Source of the DNA: an uncultured Prochlorococcus sp.
GTDB taxonomy: Bacteria; Cyanobacteriota; Cyanobacteriia; PCC-6307; Cyanobiaceae
Direction: 5' to 3'
Length of the DNA stretch: 60,743 nt
Assembly: GCA_902612005.1 (NCBI GenBank)
Contig: CACMCA010000008.1
Span: forward strand, 1 to 60,743
The translations under genes were made by a program, and so were the position numbers. Below the pieces are notes generated by a model that was not told where the DNA came from, searched no databases, and saw nothing but the letters and a program-made list of their open reading frames with translations. The stretch's first letter is position 1. The number at the start of each line of letters is the position of its first letter. Below, one piece after another: positions 1-8,723 of this stretch.

Positions 1-852
1 TAATGATAAGGCCAAGGAAAACCAAAATAGCGAGTAAGATCCAAACAAAATTATGCTTAATAAAGGGATAAGAGTTGTAATACTGGTAAAAGTTGTTCTC
101 CTAAATGATTCGTTTACTGATAATTGGATAGTTTCGTTATAGCCTTCTTTCTTTGATTTTAAATTCTCTCGAATTCTATCAAAAATAACAACAGTATCAT
201 TTACAGAATAACCAGCAATAGTTAGCAAGGACACAGCAAATAAACTATTTACCTCGACAGACAATATAATTCCCAACCAAGAGAATATACCAAAAACAAT
301 TAATAAATCATGGAATAAAGCTAACAATGCAAATAATGCATATTTTTTATCAAATCTAATGGTTATATATAAAGATATTGCAAATAATGAAACCAACAAT
401 GAGGTAACACAATTAGTAAGTAATCTTTTCCCAAGCTTTGGACCTATTAATCTTGAATCCTTACTCTCATAATTCAGAGGTCCAACAATCTTATCAAGAT
501 TAGAAATAAGATTATTTGATTCTTCGATACTTAAATAAGGTGTTCTTATTGAAATTAAATTATTATTATTTTGGAATTGTAATTTGATATTATTTAAGAC
601 TTTTTTATTTTTAGAGATCTCTCTTAAATTATCCAAAACTGAATCTGGGGAAAAAATAGAACAGTCAGCTTCACAAACTCTTTCTATTCTTAGCTCATTT
701 CCCCCAACAAAATCCATCCCTAAATTTATGGGTTTCTTATAAGTTGTATTAAAAGTAGAATATAAAATTCCTAGAACACTAAACAAAATAAGAACAGTTG
801 AAAAACCAATTATCTTTTTTTTATTTTTTATTAGTTCAAGATTGTATTTCAT
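1..852 (-). CDS. secF: SecF, protein-export membrane protein (3' end cut off)
   Basis: SecF pairs with SecD in the plasma/thylakoid membrane and helps the SecYEG-SecA translocon release and pull exported proteins. The frame opens at the ATG at 850-852 and stays open to the left edge, so about 284 residues are seen and the C-terminus is missing. Residues near 40-50 read NLGMDFVGGNELRIER, the DFxGG motif of the SecD/SecF N-terminus. A periplasmic-type domain follows, then hydrophobic helices containing AGYSVNDTVVIFDRIREN, the diagnostic SecF/SecD helix-4 motif. It lies 21 bases after secD in the same direction, as in most bacterial secDF operons. Identification is secure; only the truncation limits it. 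Confidence 0.95.
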   Translation of the reverse strand, partial: MKYNLELIKNKKKIIGFSTVLILFSVLGILYSTFNTTYKKPINLGMDFVGGNELRIERVCEADCSIFSPDSVLDNLREISKNKKVLNNIKLQFQNNNNLISIRTPYLSIEESNNLISNLDKIVGPLNYESKDSRLIGPKLGKRLLTNCVTSLLVSLFAISLYITIRFDKKYALFALLALFHDLLIVFGIFSWLGIILSVEVNSLFAVSLLTIAGYSVNDTVVIFDRIRENLKSKKEGYNETIQLSVNESFRRTTFTSITTLIPLLSIILFGSYSLFWFSLALSL

Positions 853-873
853 GGGAAATTAGAAATAAAAAAT

Positions 874-2343
874 TTAATTAGAAAAATTATTCCGTGGCAG
901 ATAGAGATTTTTCTGTCTCAAAGATTGATATGTTGTAAAAAATCGCAAAATAGTTTTAGAACAATTTAATGAGGTAAACAAGCTTATTAAGACTCCAATA
1001 CCTAATGTTGCCGCAAAACCCTTAACAAAATTTGTTCCCAATAAAAACAATACAAAACAACTTAGAAGAGTGGTAATGTGGCCATCAACTATGGATGAAT
1101 TAGCTCTTTGAAAACCACTATCAATAGATCTTGTAAGAGTATTACCATCATGTAATTCTTCTCTAATTCTCTCAAAAATTAGAATATTTGCATCTACAGC
1201 CATACCAATGCTAAGTATAAGCCCAGATATTCCAGGTAAAGTCAAAGTCACAGGAATTAGAGAATATATGGCTAAGTTAAATAAACCATAAAGTACTAGA
1301 GAAAGAACTGAAACAAAACCTAGAATTCTATAATTAAAAATCATAAAAATACCAACAAAAATTAATCCACTAATAGCTGCATAAAGACTATTTAAAATAT
1401 TTTTGGATCCCAACAGAGCCCCTATGGTGTTAGTTTCTACTATTTCAATTGGCAATGGCAATGATCCTCCTTTAAGTTGAACTTCTAATTCTCTAGCATT
1501 TTCAGCACTAAAATTTCCGCTTATTGTTGCTGATCCACCTGTAATCCCAGTACTAGTAAACTGACTCCCAACACTTGCTTCACTTATTGATTCGCCATCA
1601 AGAATAATAGCCAATAGTTGATTAGTTCCTGCAATTGACTTTGTAATTTCTGCAAACTTTTCTCCTCCTAAATTACTAAAAGTTAATAAAACTTCCCAAT
1701 TACTATTTGTTTGCTCTTGTCTCCTTCCTGCGTTAATAAGATCCTTACCAGATAAATCTGTTTTAATAAATAAATTTGTAATTTCTTTATTAACATACTT
1801 TTTAATTTCAATTAACTTCCCATATAAATCACTACTACTAGATGAGTAATTTAATTCTTGCTCTATCTCATTAAGATCATCTTGAATTATTTTTAAGAAA
1901 TTATCATCATATTGACTTTTTTCTGAAGAGGAATATTTTTCAATTAATTCTTTAATATTCAATCTCTGAATTTGCAAGGTTTTTAAATCTGAAGAGGTTC
2001 CTTCTTTTTGGGTCCTAAATTCTAATAAAGCAGTCTTACCTAAAACTCTTGAAGCAACTAATGGATTTTGTTCTCCAGGTAATTCTAAAATTAATTGATC
2101 GCCACCTAGGGTTTGCAAGTTTGATTCTGAAACCCCTAAGTTGTTAACGCGTCTATCTATAACCGAATTAACTGCTTCAAGTTCATCCTTTGTTACCTTC
2201 CCTTCCTCTTTAATTATTTGTAGTGTAAGTTGAGAGCCCCCTTGTAAATCTAATCCCAACTGTAAGGGATAATTTATTAATAGATAAACAGATAATGTAA
2301 GTAGAAATATAATAAAAAAAAGCCAACCTTGCCTTCTTTTCAT
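874..2343 (-). CDS. secD: SecD, protein-export membrane protein
   Basis: SecD is the larger partner of SecF and uses the proton gradient to drive late steps of protein export. The 489-residue product has an N-terminal membrane helix (about 8-28), then LGLDLQGGSQLTLQ (the conserved DLxGG motif), a large extracytoplasmic P1 region, and a C-terminal block of about five helices with SIGMAVDANILIFERIREEL, the SecD helix-4 signature. Residues 110-200, between the two P1 conserved parts, are Ser/Lys/Asn-rich and probably lineage-specific. It starts three bases after pdhB ends and runs into secF, so pdhB-secD-secF are probably co-transcribed. Confidence 0.97.
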   Translation of the reverse strand: MKRRQGWLFFIIFLLTLSVYLLINYPLQLGLDLQGGSQLTLQIIKEEGKVTKDELEAVNSVIDRRVNNLGVSESNLQTLGGDQLILELPGEQNPLVASRVLGKTALLEFRTQKEGTSSDLKTLQIQRLNIKELIEKYSSSEKSQYDDNFLKIIQDDLNEIEQELNYSSSSSDLYGKLIEIKKYVNKEITNLFIKTDLSGKDLINAGRRQEQTNSNWEVLLTFSNLGGEKFAEITKSIAGTNQLLAIILDGESISEASVGSQFTSTGITGGSATISGNFSAENARELEVQLKGGSLPLPIEIVETNTIGALLGSKNILNSLYAAISGLIFVGIFMIFNYRILGFVSVLSLVLYGLFNLAIYSLIPVTLTLPGISGLILSIGMAVDANILIFERIREELHDGNTLTRSIDSGFQRANSSIVDGHITTLLSCFVLFLLGTNFVKGFAATLGIGVLISLFTSLNCSKTILRFFTTYQSLRQKNLYLPRNNFSN

Positions 2344-2346
2344 TCC

Positions 2347-3330
2347 CTATATGCTCCCACTAATTAAATCTTCAACTTTTTCAATTATTTGATGTGGTTG
2401 AATTATTGTCAAATTCTCAAGATTACCATTATACGGAGTTGGAATATCCTGGCTAGATAATCTAATTGGTCGGGAATCAAGATCATCGAAACACTCTTCT
2501 GTTATCAAGGCAATTAATTCTGCACCAATACCTCCAGTCTTCATACATTCTTCAACAATAATTACTTTATTTGTTTTTCTTATTGATTTTGAGATGGTTT
2601 CCATATCAAATGGTTTTAAACTTATTAAATCTATTAACTCAACATCTATTCCTTTTTTTTCTAATTCTTCAACAGCTTTAAGACAGTGATGTCTCATTCT
2701 TGAATAAGTCAATAAAGTAATATCATTACCTTCTTTTACAATATCAGCCTGATCTAAAGCGCAAGTATAATCCCCATCAGGTAATTCTTCGGACAAGTTG
2801 TATAGAAGAACATGTTCGAAAAATAGAACCGGATTATCATCTCTTATAGCTGCTTTCATTAAGCCTTTAGCATTTGTAGGTGTACTGCATGCAACAATCT
2901 TTATACCAGGAACTGCATGAAAATATGCTTCAAGTCTTTGACTGTGTTCAGCACCAAGTTGACGACCAACTCCTCCAGGCCCTCGAACTACTGCTGGTAT
3001 TTTATAATTTCCTCCGCTTGTATATCTAAGCATCCCCATGTTATTTGATATCTGATTAAAAGCCAAAAGCAAAAAACCCATATTCATTCCTTCTACTATT
3101 GGTCTTAACCCAGTCATTGCTGCACCTACAGCCATTCCCGTAAAACTATTCTCCGCAATTGGAGTATCTAATACTCTTAACTCTCCATATTTCTCATATA
3201 AATCCTTAGTAACCTTGTAAGAACCTCCATATTGACCAACATCTTCCCCCATAACGCAAACATTTACATCATTTGCCATTTCTTCATCAATTGCCTCTTT
3301 CAAAGCATTAAATAATAATGTTCCAGCCAC
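2347..3330 (-). CDS. pdhB: Pyruvate dehydrogenase E1 component, beta subunit
   Basis: This is the beta chain of the alpha2-beta2 E1 enzyme, which decarboxylates pyruvate with thiamine diphosphate to start acetyl-CoA synthesis. Length (327 aa) is normal for the family. Visible family motifs include [15 protein letters not shown] near the N-terminus, [18 protein letters not shown] around 55-72 (the Glu helps activate ThDP), [16 protein letters not shown] and the C-terminal [11 protein letters not shown]. The alpha subunit is not adjacent; in cyanobacteria pdhA is normally elsewhere. The gene is followed after three bases by secD, an arrangement I recall from other picocyanobacteria. Confidence 0.96.
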   Translation of the reverse strand: MAGTLLFNALKEAIDEEMANDVNVCVMGEDVGQYGGSYKVTKDLYEKYGELRVLDTPIAENSFTGMAVGAAMTGLRPIVEGMNMGFLLLAFNQISNNMGMLRYTSGGNYKIPAVVRGPGGVGRQLGAEHSQRLEAYFHAVPGIKIVACSTPTNAKGLMKAAIRDDNPVLFFEHVLLYNLSEELPDGDYTCALDQADIVKEGNDITLLTYSRMRHHCLKAVEELEKKGIDVELIDLISLKPFDMETISKSIRKTNKVIIVEECMKTGGIGAELIALITEECFDDLDSRPIRLSSQDIPTPYNGNLENLTIIQPHQIIEKVEDLISGSI

Positions 3331-3379
3331 AATTAATTACCTAATTAATCACATATATAATCCTACCACTTTGATTAAT

Positions 3380-3475
3380 TTAACCTCCTTCAGCAAATGT
3401 TATAAGTAGTAATATTGACAAAATCATCCCTGGTGAAAGCAAAAGTATCAAAAGCCCTAAGTCATGTAAAGACAT
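3380..3475 (-). CDS. Tiny single-span membrane protein (31 aa), unknown
   Basis: A 31-codon frame with an ATG start at 3473-3475 encodes a short N-terminus (MSLHDLG), an uninterrupted hydrophobic stretch of about 18 residues and the ending FAEGG. It sits between the DUF3082 gene and pdhB, on the same strand as both, filling an otherwise empty gap. Size and layout resemble the small thylakoid subunits of cyanobacteria, but I do not recognise the family and do not see PetG, PetN, PsbN, PsaM or Psb30 sequence. No convincing ribosome-binding site is visible. Its reality rests on position, a sensible membrane profile and lack of a competing gene. Confidence 0.45.
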   Translation of the reverse strand: MSLHDLGLLILLLSPGMILSILLLITFAEGG

Positions 3476-3508
3476 TCAAAAAAGTGTTTTCTTAATGATA
3501 TGCCCAAT

Positions 3509-3811
3509 TCAACTTTTCTTCAGAAAAAAACTTCGAATAAATACAATAAAAAGACCTATACCTATAAAAGCAAAAGAAAAAGTTAGCAAAAAAGATAATC
3601 CAATTATTAAGGTATTAATACTAGAAGAAATATTTTGGACAATTTCAGAAGAATTAGATGGTTTATGTATTGAAAAATATATTGCAATTTTATTACTTAA
3701 AAAATAAGAAAAAATAAATAACAAAAAACTGGTTAACGATCCTACAATAAAATTTAATGGTCCTTTTTCGGGAATATTTTTTTCAATATTCTCATTACTA
3801 TTATTAGCCAC
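3509..3811 (-). CDS. DUF3082-type small membrane protein
   Basis: This 100-residue protein has a short polar N-terminus rich in Asn/Glu, a first hydrophobic helix at about 22-44, a polar linker, a second helix at about 66-93 and a basic end (RSFFLKKS). The profile and the GPLNFIVGSLTSF segment resemble the cyanobacterial DUF3082 family, whose function is unknown. It lies between ispE and pdhB on the same strand, 25 bases downstream of ispE, consistent with a long leftward operon. A 70-codon frame on the opposite strand is an antisense shadow. Family assignment is from memory of the pattern. Confidence 0.8.
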   Translation of the reverse strand: MANNSNENIEKNIPEKGPLNFIVGSLTSFLLFIFSYFLSNKIAIYFSIHKPSNSSEIVQNISSSINTLIIGLSFLLTFSFAFIGIGLFIVFIRSFFLKKS

Positions 3812-3836
3812 AATAAAATTTTGTGTAAAAAAAAAT

Positions 3837-4772
3837 TTAAATGAATGTTATTCCCTTTTCAAGGAAAGTGCAAACCCATGAATCGTAACCATTATCTTTA
3901 AATAAATTATAATTTGCAGTTAATTCTTTCTTAGCTGTCTCTACATCTTTAAAAAGTGCAAAGCATGTGGGTCCTGATCCACTCATTGAAAATGACAGAC
4001 TATTTTCTAACTTAGAAAGTAAATATAATGCCTCCTTTACAGACTCATTGTCATTTTCAACAACTAACTGCAAATCATTTTTTATAGTTAAATTTTGATT
4101 ATCAAAATTTAAGTTTTTTAAACCATTATCTCTTAAATTTTTTCTTATGTTCTCAATCATTTCTCTATTTGTGAGATATTGATCACAAAATCTATTACTA
4201 TATTTTTTATAAGTTTCAGCAGTAGATACTGATACATTTGGATTTTTTAAAAGAATTACTCCATATTCAAAGGATGAATCTAATTTCTCAAGGATTTCGC
4301 CTCTTCCAAAACATAATTGGATACCACCATCTATAAAAAAGGGAATATCAGATCCTAAAGTTGATGCTAATGAACGTAATGTTTCTTGATCTAAGTTCAA
4401 ATCCCATAATTTATTAAGACCAATTAATGTTGCTGCTGCATTACTGGATCCACCAGCTAGTCCTGCACCGATTGGAATATTTTTTCTTAAAAATATATTC
4501 GCTCCTAATTCTATTTTTGAATTTTTCCTCAAAAGATTTGCAGATTTAACAATTAAGTTATCACTAGATAAGCTTAAATCATTACAGTCAGAATCAAGTT
4601 TAACTAAACCTTCATTGTTAATTTGAAATTCTAAATAATCAAAAAGATCAATATTTTGCATAATCATTGCTAACTCATGGAATCCATCCTCTCTTTTACC
4701 AATAACTTCAAGGTGTAAATTTATTTTGGCAGGGGATTTTATTATAATTTTCGTTTTAGATAAATCTTGCAT
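3837..4772 (-). CDS. ispE: 4-diphosphocytidyl-2-C-methyl-D-erythritol kinase (IspE)
   Basis: IspE phosphorylates CDP-methylerythritol in the MEP pathway, which supplies isoprenoids for chlorophyll phytyl tails, carotenoids and quinones. The 311-aa product starts with SPAKINLHLEV (about 13-23, containing the catalytic-site Lys of the family). It has the GHMP-kinase ATP loop PIGAGLAGGSSNAAA at about 100-114, the LGSDIPFF motif with the catalytic Asp near 139-146, and the C-terminal MSGSGPTCFALF motif. It begins 12 bases after rsmA ends, same strand. The rsmA-ispE pairing is common in cyanobacteria and other bacteria, so co-transcription is likely. Confidence 0.97.
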   Translation of the reverse strand: MQDLSKTKIIIKSPAKINLHLEVIGKREDGFHELAMIMQNIDLFDYLEFQINNEGLVKLDSDCNDLSLSSDNLIVKSANLLRKNSKIELGANIFLRKNIPIGAGLAGGSSNAAATLIGLNKLWDLNLDQETLRSLASTLGSDIPFFIDGGIQLCFGRGEILEKLDSSFEYGVILLKNPNVSVSTAETYKKYSNRFCDQYLTNREMIENIRKNLRDNGLKNLNFDNQNLTIKNDLQLVVENDNESVKEALYLLSKLENSLSFSMSGSGPTCFALFKDVETAKKELTANYNLFKDNGYDSWVCTFLEKGITFI

Positions 4773-4784
4773 ATACTTAAATTT

Positions 4785-5609
4785 TTATTTTTTGATTTTA
4801 ATACAATTTTCTGCAAGCTTAATCCATTGATCAATTGAAATATCTTGTGGTCTTAAATTAAAACAAACATTTGAATATTCAGATAATTCATTTATCTCTT
4901 CATTTGAAAGTATTGAATTAAGAGTATTTCTAATCATTTTTCTTCTAGAATTAAATGAAATTCTCAAAAGTTTATCTATATATCTTTCTAGATTAATATC
5001 TAATCTTAAATCATTTTCAAGTGGTTCGAAAACTACTAAAGAAGAAAAAACTTTTGGAGGCGGACTAAATGATGAAGGAGGTACATCGCAAATTTTTTTT
5101 ATTTTTGATAAGAGTTGCATTCTTACACTTAGTGCACCAGCATTCGGACTTCCCTCTTTTGATAAAATCCTATCTACTACATCTTTCTGCATTAAAAAAA
5201 TTATTTTTTCGTAATTATAGTTTCTTATAATACCCAATCGTCCTATGAAAATATCCAATATTGGACCAGTTATATTGTAAGGAATATTTGCAATCACTTT
5301 TGTAATCTTCTTATTAATCGAATCTAAATTTACATTAAGAATATCTCCCTGCTGAATTGAAAATTTATCATTATTAATAAATTTGTCATTTAATAAATTT
5401 ATTAAATCTTTATCTAATTCAATAGCATGTAATTTCTTAATTTCTGAATCTAATAACTTAGATGTTAAAGCACCTTTACCTGGACCAATTTCTAAAATAA
5501 AGTCATTTTCATTAAGAACAGAAATTTCTTTAATTTTTTCCAATATTTTTTTATTTACCAACCAGTGTTGTCCAAATCTTTTTTTTTGATGATAGTTTTT
5601 AGAATTCAT
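4785..5609 (-). CDS. rsmA: 16S rRNA (adenine1518-N6/adenine1519-N6)-dimethyltransferase (KsgA/RsmA)
   Basis: RsmA dimethylates two adjacent adenines in the 3'-terminal hairpin of 16S rRNA during late 30S assembly. The 274-residue product opens with [11 protein letters not shown], the family's N-terminal signature. The SAM-binding motif [16 protein letters not shown] lies at about 38-53, the [13 protein letters not shown] catalytic motif (N-I-P-Y) near 106-118, and the C-terminal helical domain carries [12 protein letters not shown]. The ATG at 5607-5609 is the first start before this signature. It heads the leftward run with ispE and is divergent from the hypothetical gene at 5666 across a 56-base spacer that must hold both promoters. 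Confidence 0.97.
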   Translation of the reverse strand: MNSKNYHQKKRFGQHWLVNKKILEKIKEISVLNENDFILEIGPGKGALTSKLLDSEIKKLHAIELDKDLINLLNDKFINNDKFSIQQGDILNVNLDSINKKITKVIANIPYNITGPILDIFIGRLGIIRNYNYEKIIFLMQKDVVDRILSKEGSPNAGALSVRMQLLSKIKKICDVPPSSFSPPPKVFSSLVVFEPLENDLRLDINLERYIDKLLRISFNSRRKMIRNTLNSILSNEEINELSEYSNVCFNLRPQDISIDQWIKLAENCIKIKK

Positions 5610-5665
5610 CTAAAAGATAAATAATATGTTTAAATTAAATATGCATTTATTTAATACTTTATATC

Positions 5666-5998
5666 ATGAGCTTATCAAAAAAAAATTTAGATAAACTCAA
5701 TAAATTTAAAAAAAATAAAAATTTAAATAACGCAAGTGAAAATTTAACTAATTACACCAATATATCTAACAATGATAATTTAATTTCTAATCCACTTAAT
5801 TCAGAAGATCCCAATAAAATTTTTTATTCGTTAATTGATAATTCAGAATGTTTAGAAGATACTTCTAACGTTAATAATTCACTAAGAAAAAGTGAGCTTA
5901 ATCAAATTAATATGAATTCTAGAAAAGCTAATTTTTCTATGAAATTAACAACCGAAGAGGAACTATATGATGAATTTAATTATCTTCTTGATGAATAA
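5666..5998 (+). CDS. Asn/Ser-rich hypothetical protein
   Basis: The 110-residue product is strongly hydrophilic and low in complexity. Residues 1-40 are rich in Lys, Asn and Leu, the middle is acidic, and the C-terminus (about 88-110) has the better-structured segment FSMKLTTEEELYDEFNYLLDE. There is no signal peptide or membrane helix. I do not recognise the family. It lies 19 bases upstream of rlmH on the same strand, so the two may be co-transcribed. The ordered acidic C-terminal helix suggests a short interaction motif, which is inference only. Confidence 0.7.
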   Translation: MSLSKKNLDKLNKFKKNKNLNNASENLTNYTNISNNDNLISNPLNSEDPNKIFYSLIDNSECLEDTSNVNNSLRKSELNQINMNSRKANFSMKLTTEEELYDEFNYLLDE

Positions 5999-6017
5999 TT
6001 AGTTTTAATATTTTCTT

Positions 6018-6434
6018 ATGCTTCAAAGTAGTAGATTTACAATTTATGCTATCGGCAAGGTAAAGAAACTTTGGATTAGAGATGGAATTAATCAATACAA
6101 AAAAAGAATGCCTGAACTTATCATTAATGAGTTAAAGACTTTCAATATAAATAATCTTAGATCCAATAAAAATATTATTATCTGTCTAAGTGAAGAAGGT
6201 AAGCTGTTTAATTCAGTTGAACTATGTTCTTTACTCTTGAATTTTAAAAATAAAAAAATTGATTTTTTAATCGGCGATACCGATGGAATTAGTTCAGATA
6301 TAAAAGAAAAATCCGATCTTATATTAAGTCTTTCTCCTTTAACTTTTCCTCATGAATTAGCTAGATTATTCCTAATCGAGCAAATCTATAGAGCTATTTC
6401 TATAGCCAACAACTCCCCTTACCATCGTTCTTAA
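6018..6434 (+). CDS. rlmH: 23S rRNA (pseudouridine1915-N3)-methyltransferase (RlmH)
   Basis: RlmH is a small SPOUT-class methyltransferase that methylates pseudouridine 1915 in helix 69 of 23S rRNA on assembled 70S ribosomes. The 138-aa product shows the SPOUT knot features: [24 protein letters not shown] at the N-terminus, [11 protein letters not shown] (about 56-66), [10 protein letters not shown] near 88-97 (the SAM loop, usually GGADG), and the C-terminus [22 protein letters not shown] with the terminal Tyr-His-Arg used in catalysis. The SAM loop reads G-D-T-D-G rather than the common G-G-A-x-G. Length is slightly below the E. coli form. Confidence 0.93.
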   Translation: MLQSSRFTIYAIGKVKKLWIRDGINQYKKRMPELIINELKTFNINNLRSNKNIIICLSEEGKLFNSVELCSLLLNFKNKKIDFLIGDTDGISSDIKEKSDLILSLSPLTFPHELARLFLIEQIYRAISIANNSPYHRS

Positions 6435-6506
6435 AAAGATTAAATTTAATCTAAAATTAATCTATAAAACTTTAATAACTAACTATTTTTTGAATTTTCG
6501 TTATAT

Positions 6507-6520
6507 AGTACATATATACT
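6507..6520. promoter_or_regulatory. LexA-like SOS box upstream of umuD
   Basis: The 14-base site AGTACATATATACT is an imperfect inverted repeat ending 13 bases before the umuD start. It fits the cyanobacterial LexA consensus AGTACWNWTGTWCT with one clear mismatch (A for G in the right half). Together with the umuDC genes directly downstream, this supports DNA-damage control. The motif comes from memory of published cyanobacterial LexA work; binding is inferred. Confidence 0.65.
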
Positions 6521-6533
6521 ATTAATTTAAGTC

Positions 6534-6950
6534 TTGGATTCCTTTGATTCAACTACTAAAAAGTTTAAGATCCCCTTATTAACTGATTCGGTATCAGCAG
6601 GATTTCCATCCCCTGCAGATGACTATACAGAAGAAAATATTGATTTAAATGAACATTTAATATCTAATCCATTTAGCACTTTTTTTCTTAGAGTTAAAGG
6701 CGACTCAATGATAAATGCAGGAATTAAAGATAAAGATTTAATAATAGTAGACAAGAGTTTAACAGCTAGGCCTGGAAATATTATCATTGCAATGATAGAC
6801 GGGGAATTTACAATAAAAAGATTATCTATGAAAAATAATGAATTATATTTAAAAGCAGAAAATCATAATTATCCTGATTTTAGATTTAAAAACCATATTG
6901 ATGTACAGATATGGGGAGTTGTTATTTATTCAATACATAGCCATTTATGA
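6534..6950 (+). CDS. umuD: UmuD-like self-cleaving SOS mutagenesis protein
   Basis: UmuD is cut in a RecA-assisted reaction to UmuD', which joins UmuC to form translesion DNA polymerase V. The 138-aa product has the expected cleavage junction Ala22-Gly23 (SAGFPSP), the nucleophile Ser58 in VKGDSM and the general base Lys95 in FTIKRL. These correspond to E. coli Cys24-Gly25, Ser60 and Lys97 with a constant offset of two. The start is a TTG at 6534-6536; no ATG lies upstream in frame before the LexA-like box. It overlaps umuC by four bases (ATGA), which indicates translational coupling. Confidence 0.95.
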   Translation: MDSFDSTTKKFKIPLLTDSVSAGFPSPADDYTEENIDLNEHLISNPFSTFFLRVKGDSMINAGIKDKDLIIVDKSLTARPGNIIIAMIDGEFTIKRLSMKNNELYLKAENHNYPDFRFKNHIDVQIWGVVIYSIHSHL

Positions 6951-8233
6951 AAATTTCAAGTATTGATGCTATGGCTCTTATAGATGCCAATAATTTTTAC
7001 GCGTCATGTGAACAAAATATTAATCCTCGTTTGAGAAATAAACCAGTAGTAATTTTATCTAATAATGACGGATGTATCATTGCGAGAAGTCCTGAAGCGC
7101 GAGCTTTAAAAATTAGAATGGGAACTCCTTATTTTAAGGTCAAAGAAAAATTAAATAAATTAGATGTAACAGTCTTAAGCTCAAACTACTCGCTTTACGG
7201 CGATATGAGCAGAAGACTAATGAATTTGCTAAAAAACTACTGTGAAGAAATAGAAATTTATTCTATTGACGAAGCATTTATCTCAATTTCTAGACCTAAT
7301 GATAAAAATCTATATCCTTGGGCAAGAAACATAAGATCATTAATATATCAGAATCTGGGGATTACCATAACAGTAGGAATAGGAGAAAATAAAGTAAGAG
7401 CAAAAATTGCTAATAAATTAGCTAAAAATATTGATTATTCAGCTGGAATATTTGATTTAGCTAGAACCAGAAATGAGAATAATTATTTAAAAAGAATTAG
7501 TGTAGATAAGATATGGGGAGTGGGAAGACAAACCTCTAATTGGTTGCAAAGTAAAGGTATCAAAAATGCGAAGGAATTAAGAGATATGGAAGAAAATGAA
7601 ATCATTAAGAAACTAGGAATAATAGGAAAAAGATTGCAATTAGAACTGAAAGGTTACAAATGTCTGCCTATAGAAAAAAACAAGCAATCAAAAAAAGAAA
7701 TCCAGGTAAGCAGGAGTTTCGGTACTCCTATCACAAAATTAGAAGACTTAACTCAAGCACTGGCGACTCACGCAATAAAAGCATCTGAAAAAATGAGAAG
7801 TCAAAATTTGCAGTCATCTGATATTAGAGTATTTGCCAGAACCAGTAAATATTCAAGTCAAAATTATCAAAGGAGCGTTCATAGAAAACTTATAAATGCA
7901 ACAGACGACACAAACAGAATTTTAAAAATAGTAGTTGAATTATCTAAGGAAATTTATAATCCCGAATATAAATTTTCAAAAGCTGGTGTTTTAATGCAGG
8001 ATTTAACTAATAGCAAATATTTACAGCAATCAGTTATCAATTACAAATCTCAGAAAGACCTCAAAAAATCAGTAAATCTAATGAGAACTATTGATCTATT
8101 AAATAAAAGATTTAATAACAATGCAATCACATGGGCTATTACAAAAAAACCAAAAAGTTGGACGATGAATAAGAATTTCTTAAGTCGCTCATCTACAACT
8201 GATATAGACCAGATCCCAACTATAGTAAAATAA
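6947..8233 (+). CDS. umuC: UmuC, catalytic subunit of translesion DNA polymerase V
   Basis: UmuC is a Y-family polymerase that copies past DNA lesions at low fidelity. The 428-residue product has MALIDANNFYASCEQ at the N-terminus (first catalytic Asp), IEIYSIDEAFISIS around 101-114 (the catalytic Asp-Glu pair), VGIGENKVRAKIANKLAK, and the C-terminal little-finger and UmuC-type tail domains (SRSFGTPI, WTMNKNFLS). Length and order match full UmuC. It overlaps umuD by four bases and is followed after six bases by a small HExxH protein that probably shares the transcript. Confidence 0.96.
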   Translation: MKISSIDAMALIDANNFYASCEQNINPRLRNKPVVILSNNDGCIIARSPEARALKIRMGTPYFKVKEKLNKLDVTVLSSNYSLYGDMSRRLMNLLKNYCEEIEIYSIDEAFISISRPNDKNLYPWARNIRSLIYQNLGITITVGIGENKVRAKIANKLAKNIDYSAGIFDLARTRNENNYLKRISVDKIWGVGRQTSNWLQSKGIKNAKELRDMEENEIIKKLGIIGKRLQLELKGYKCLPIEKNKQSKKEIQVSRSFGTPITKLEDLTQALATHAIKASEKMRSQNLQSSDIRVFARTSKYSSQNYQRSVHRKLINATDDTNRILKIVVELSKEIYNPEYKFSKAGVLMQDLTNSKYLQQSVINYKSQKDLKKSVNLMRTIDLLNKRFNNNAITWAITKKPKSWTMNKNFLSRSSTTDIDQIPTIVK

Positions 8234-8239
8234 AAAACA

Positions 8240-8707
8240 ATGGAATTTATTATATTTTTAAGCAAATTAGATAGAGAGATTCTTGACTTATTAATAAAAG
8301 CAAACTACATAGTTGAAGAAAATAAAGTTGAATGTCTCTTAAATAAAGAAATAAAAGGACTACATAATTTTGTAGAAAATAAAATAATAATATGTACTGA
8401 AAATGCAAAAAGGAAAACAAATTATATAAATGAAAAGAAACGACCAAACAAAGATAACTTCAAAACAGAATTGGCAATAAGAAAAGCATTAAGACATGAA
8501 GCTACTCATGCTATCCAAAAATGTAACAACAATAAGACCGTAGGTGATATAAAAAATTTAGAAAGTAAATTACATCAAAGTAAGAGGAAATCATTAGAGT
8601 TCTCTACTTCCAATTTTTCTGGAACTTATGCAAAAGAAGTAGAAGCATATATTCTTGAAGACAAGCCTAAAAAGGTAAAAAATATGATTAAAAAATACTG
8701 CCTATAA
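8240..8707 (+). CDS. Small HExxH protein resembling ATP23 (M76) metallopeptidases
   Basis: The 155-residue product carries RHEATHAIQKCNN, with His86-Glu87-x2-His90 as a zinc-peptidase motif, and a downstream YAKEVEAYILE segment (131-140) that could supply the third ligand. It ends in a Cys near the C-terminus. The pattern HExxH, then an E-x-x-A segment, then a terminal Cys region recalls the ATP23/M76 family of mitochondrial inner-membrane proteases and their bacterial relatives. No signal peptide or membrane helix is seen. It follows umuC by six bases and so may be SOS-induced. Peptidase activity is inferred; it could be an inactive relative. Confidence 0.75.
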   Translation: MEFIIFLSKLDREILDLLIKANYIVEENKVECLLNKEIKGLHNFVENKIIICTENAKRKTNYINEKKRPNKDNFKTELAIRKALRHEATHAIQKCNNNKTVGDIKNLESKLHQSKRKSLEFSTSNFSGTYAKEVEAYILEDKPKKVKNMIKKYCL

Positions 8708-8723
8708 AGTTAAATAAAGCATG

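Noticed and set aside
3495..3707. 70-codon rightward frame opposite the DUF3082 gene
   Set aside because: Complement of a membrane-protein gene with coding features on the other strand; no homologous-looking motif.
6437..6452. Palindrome AGATTAAATTTAATCT just after rlmH
   Set aside because: Only A/T pairs apart from the outer bases and no T tract; too weak to call a terminator and expected by chance at this base composition.
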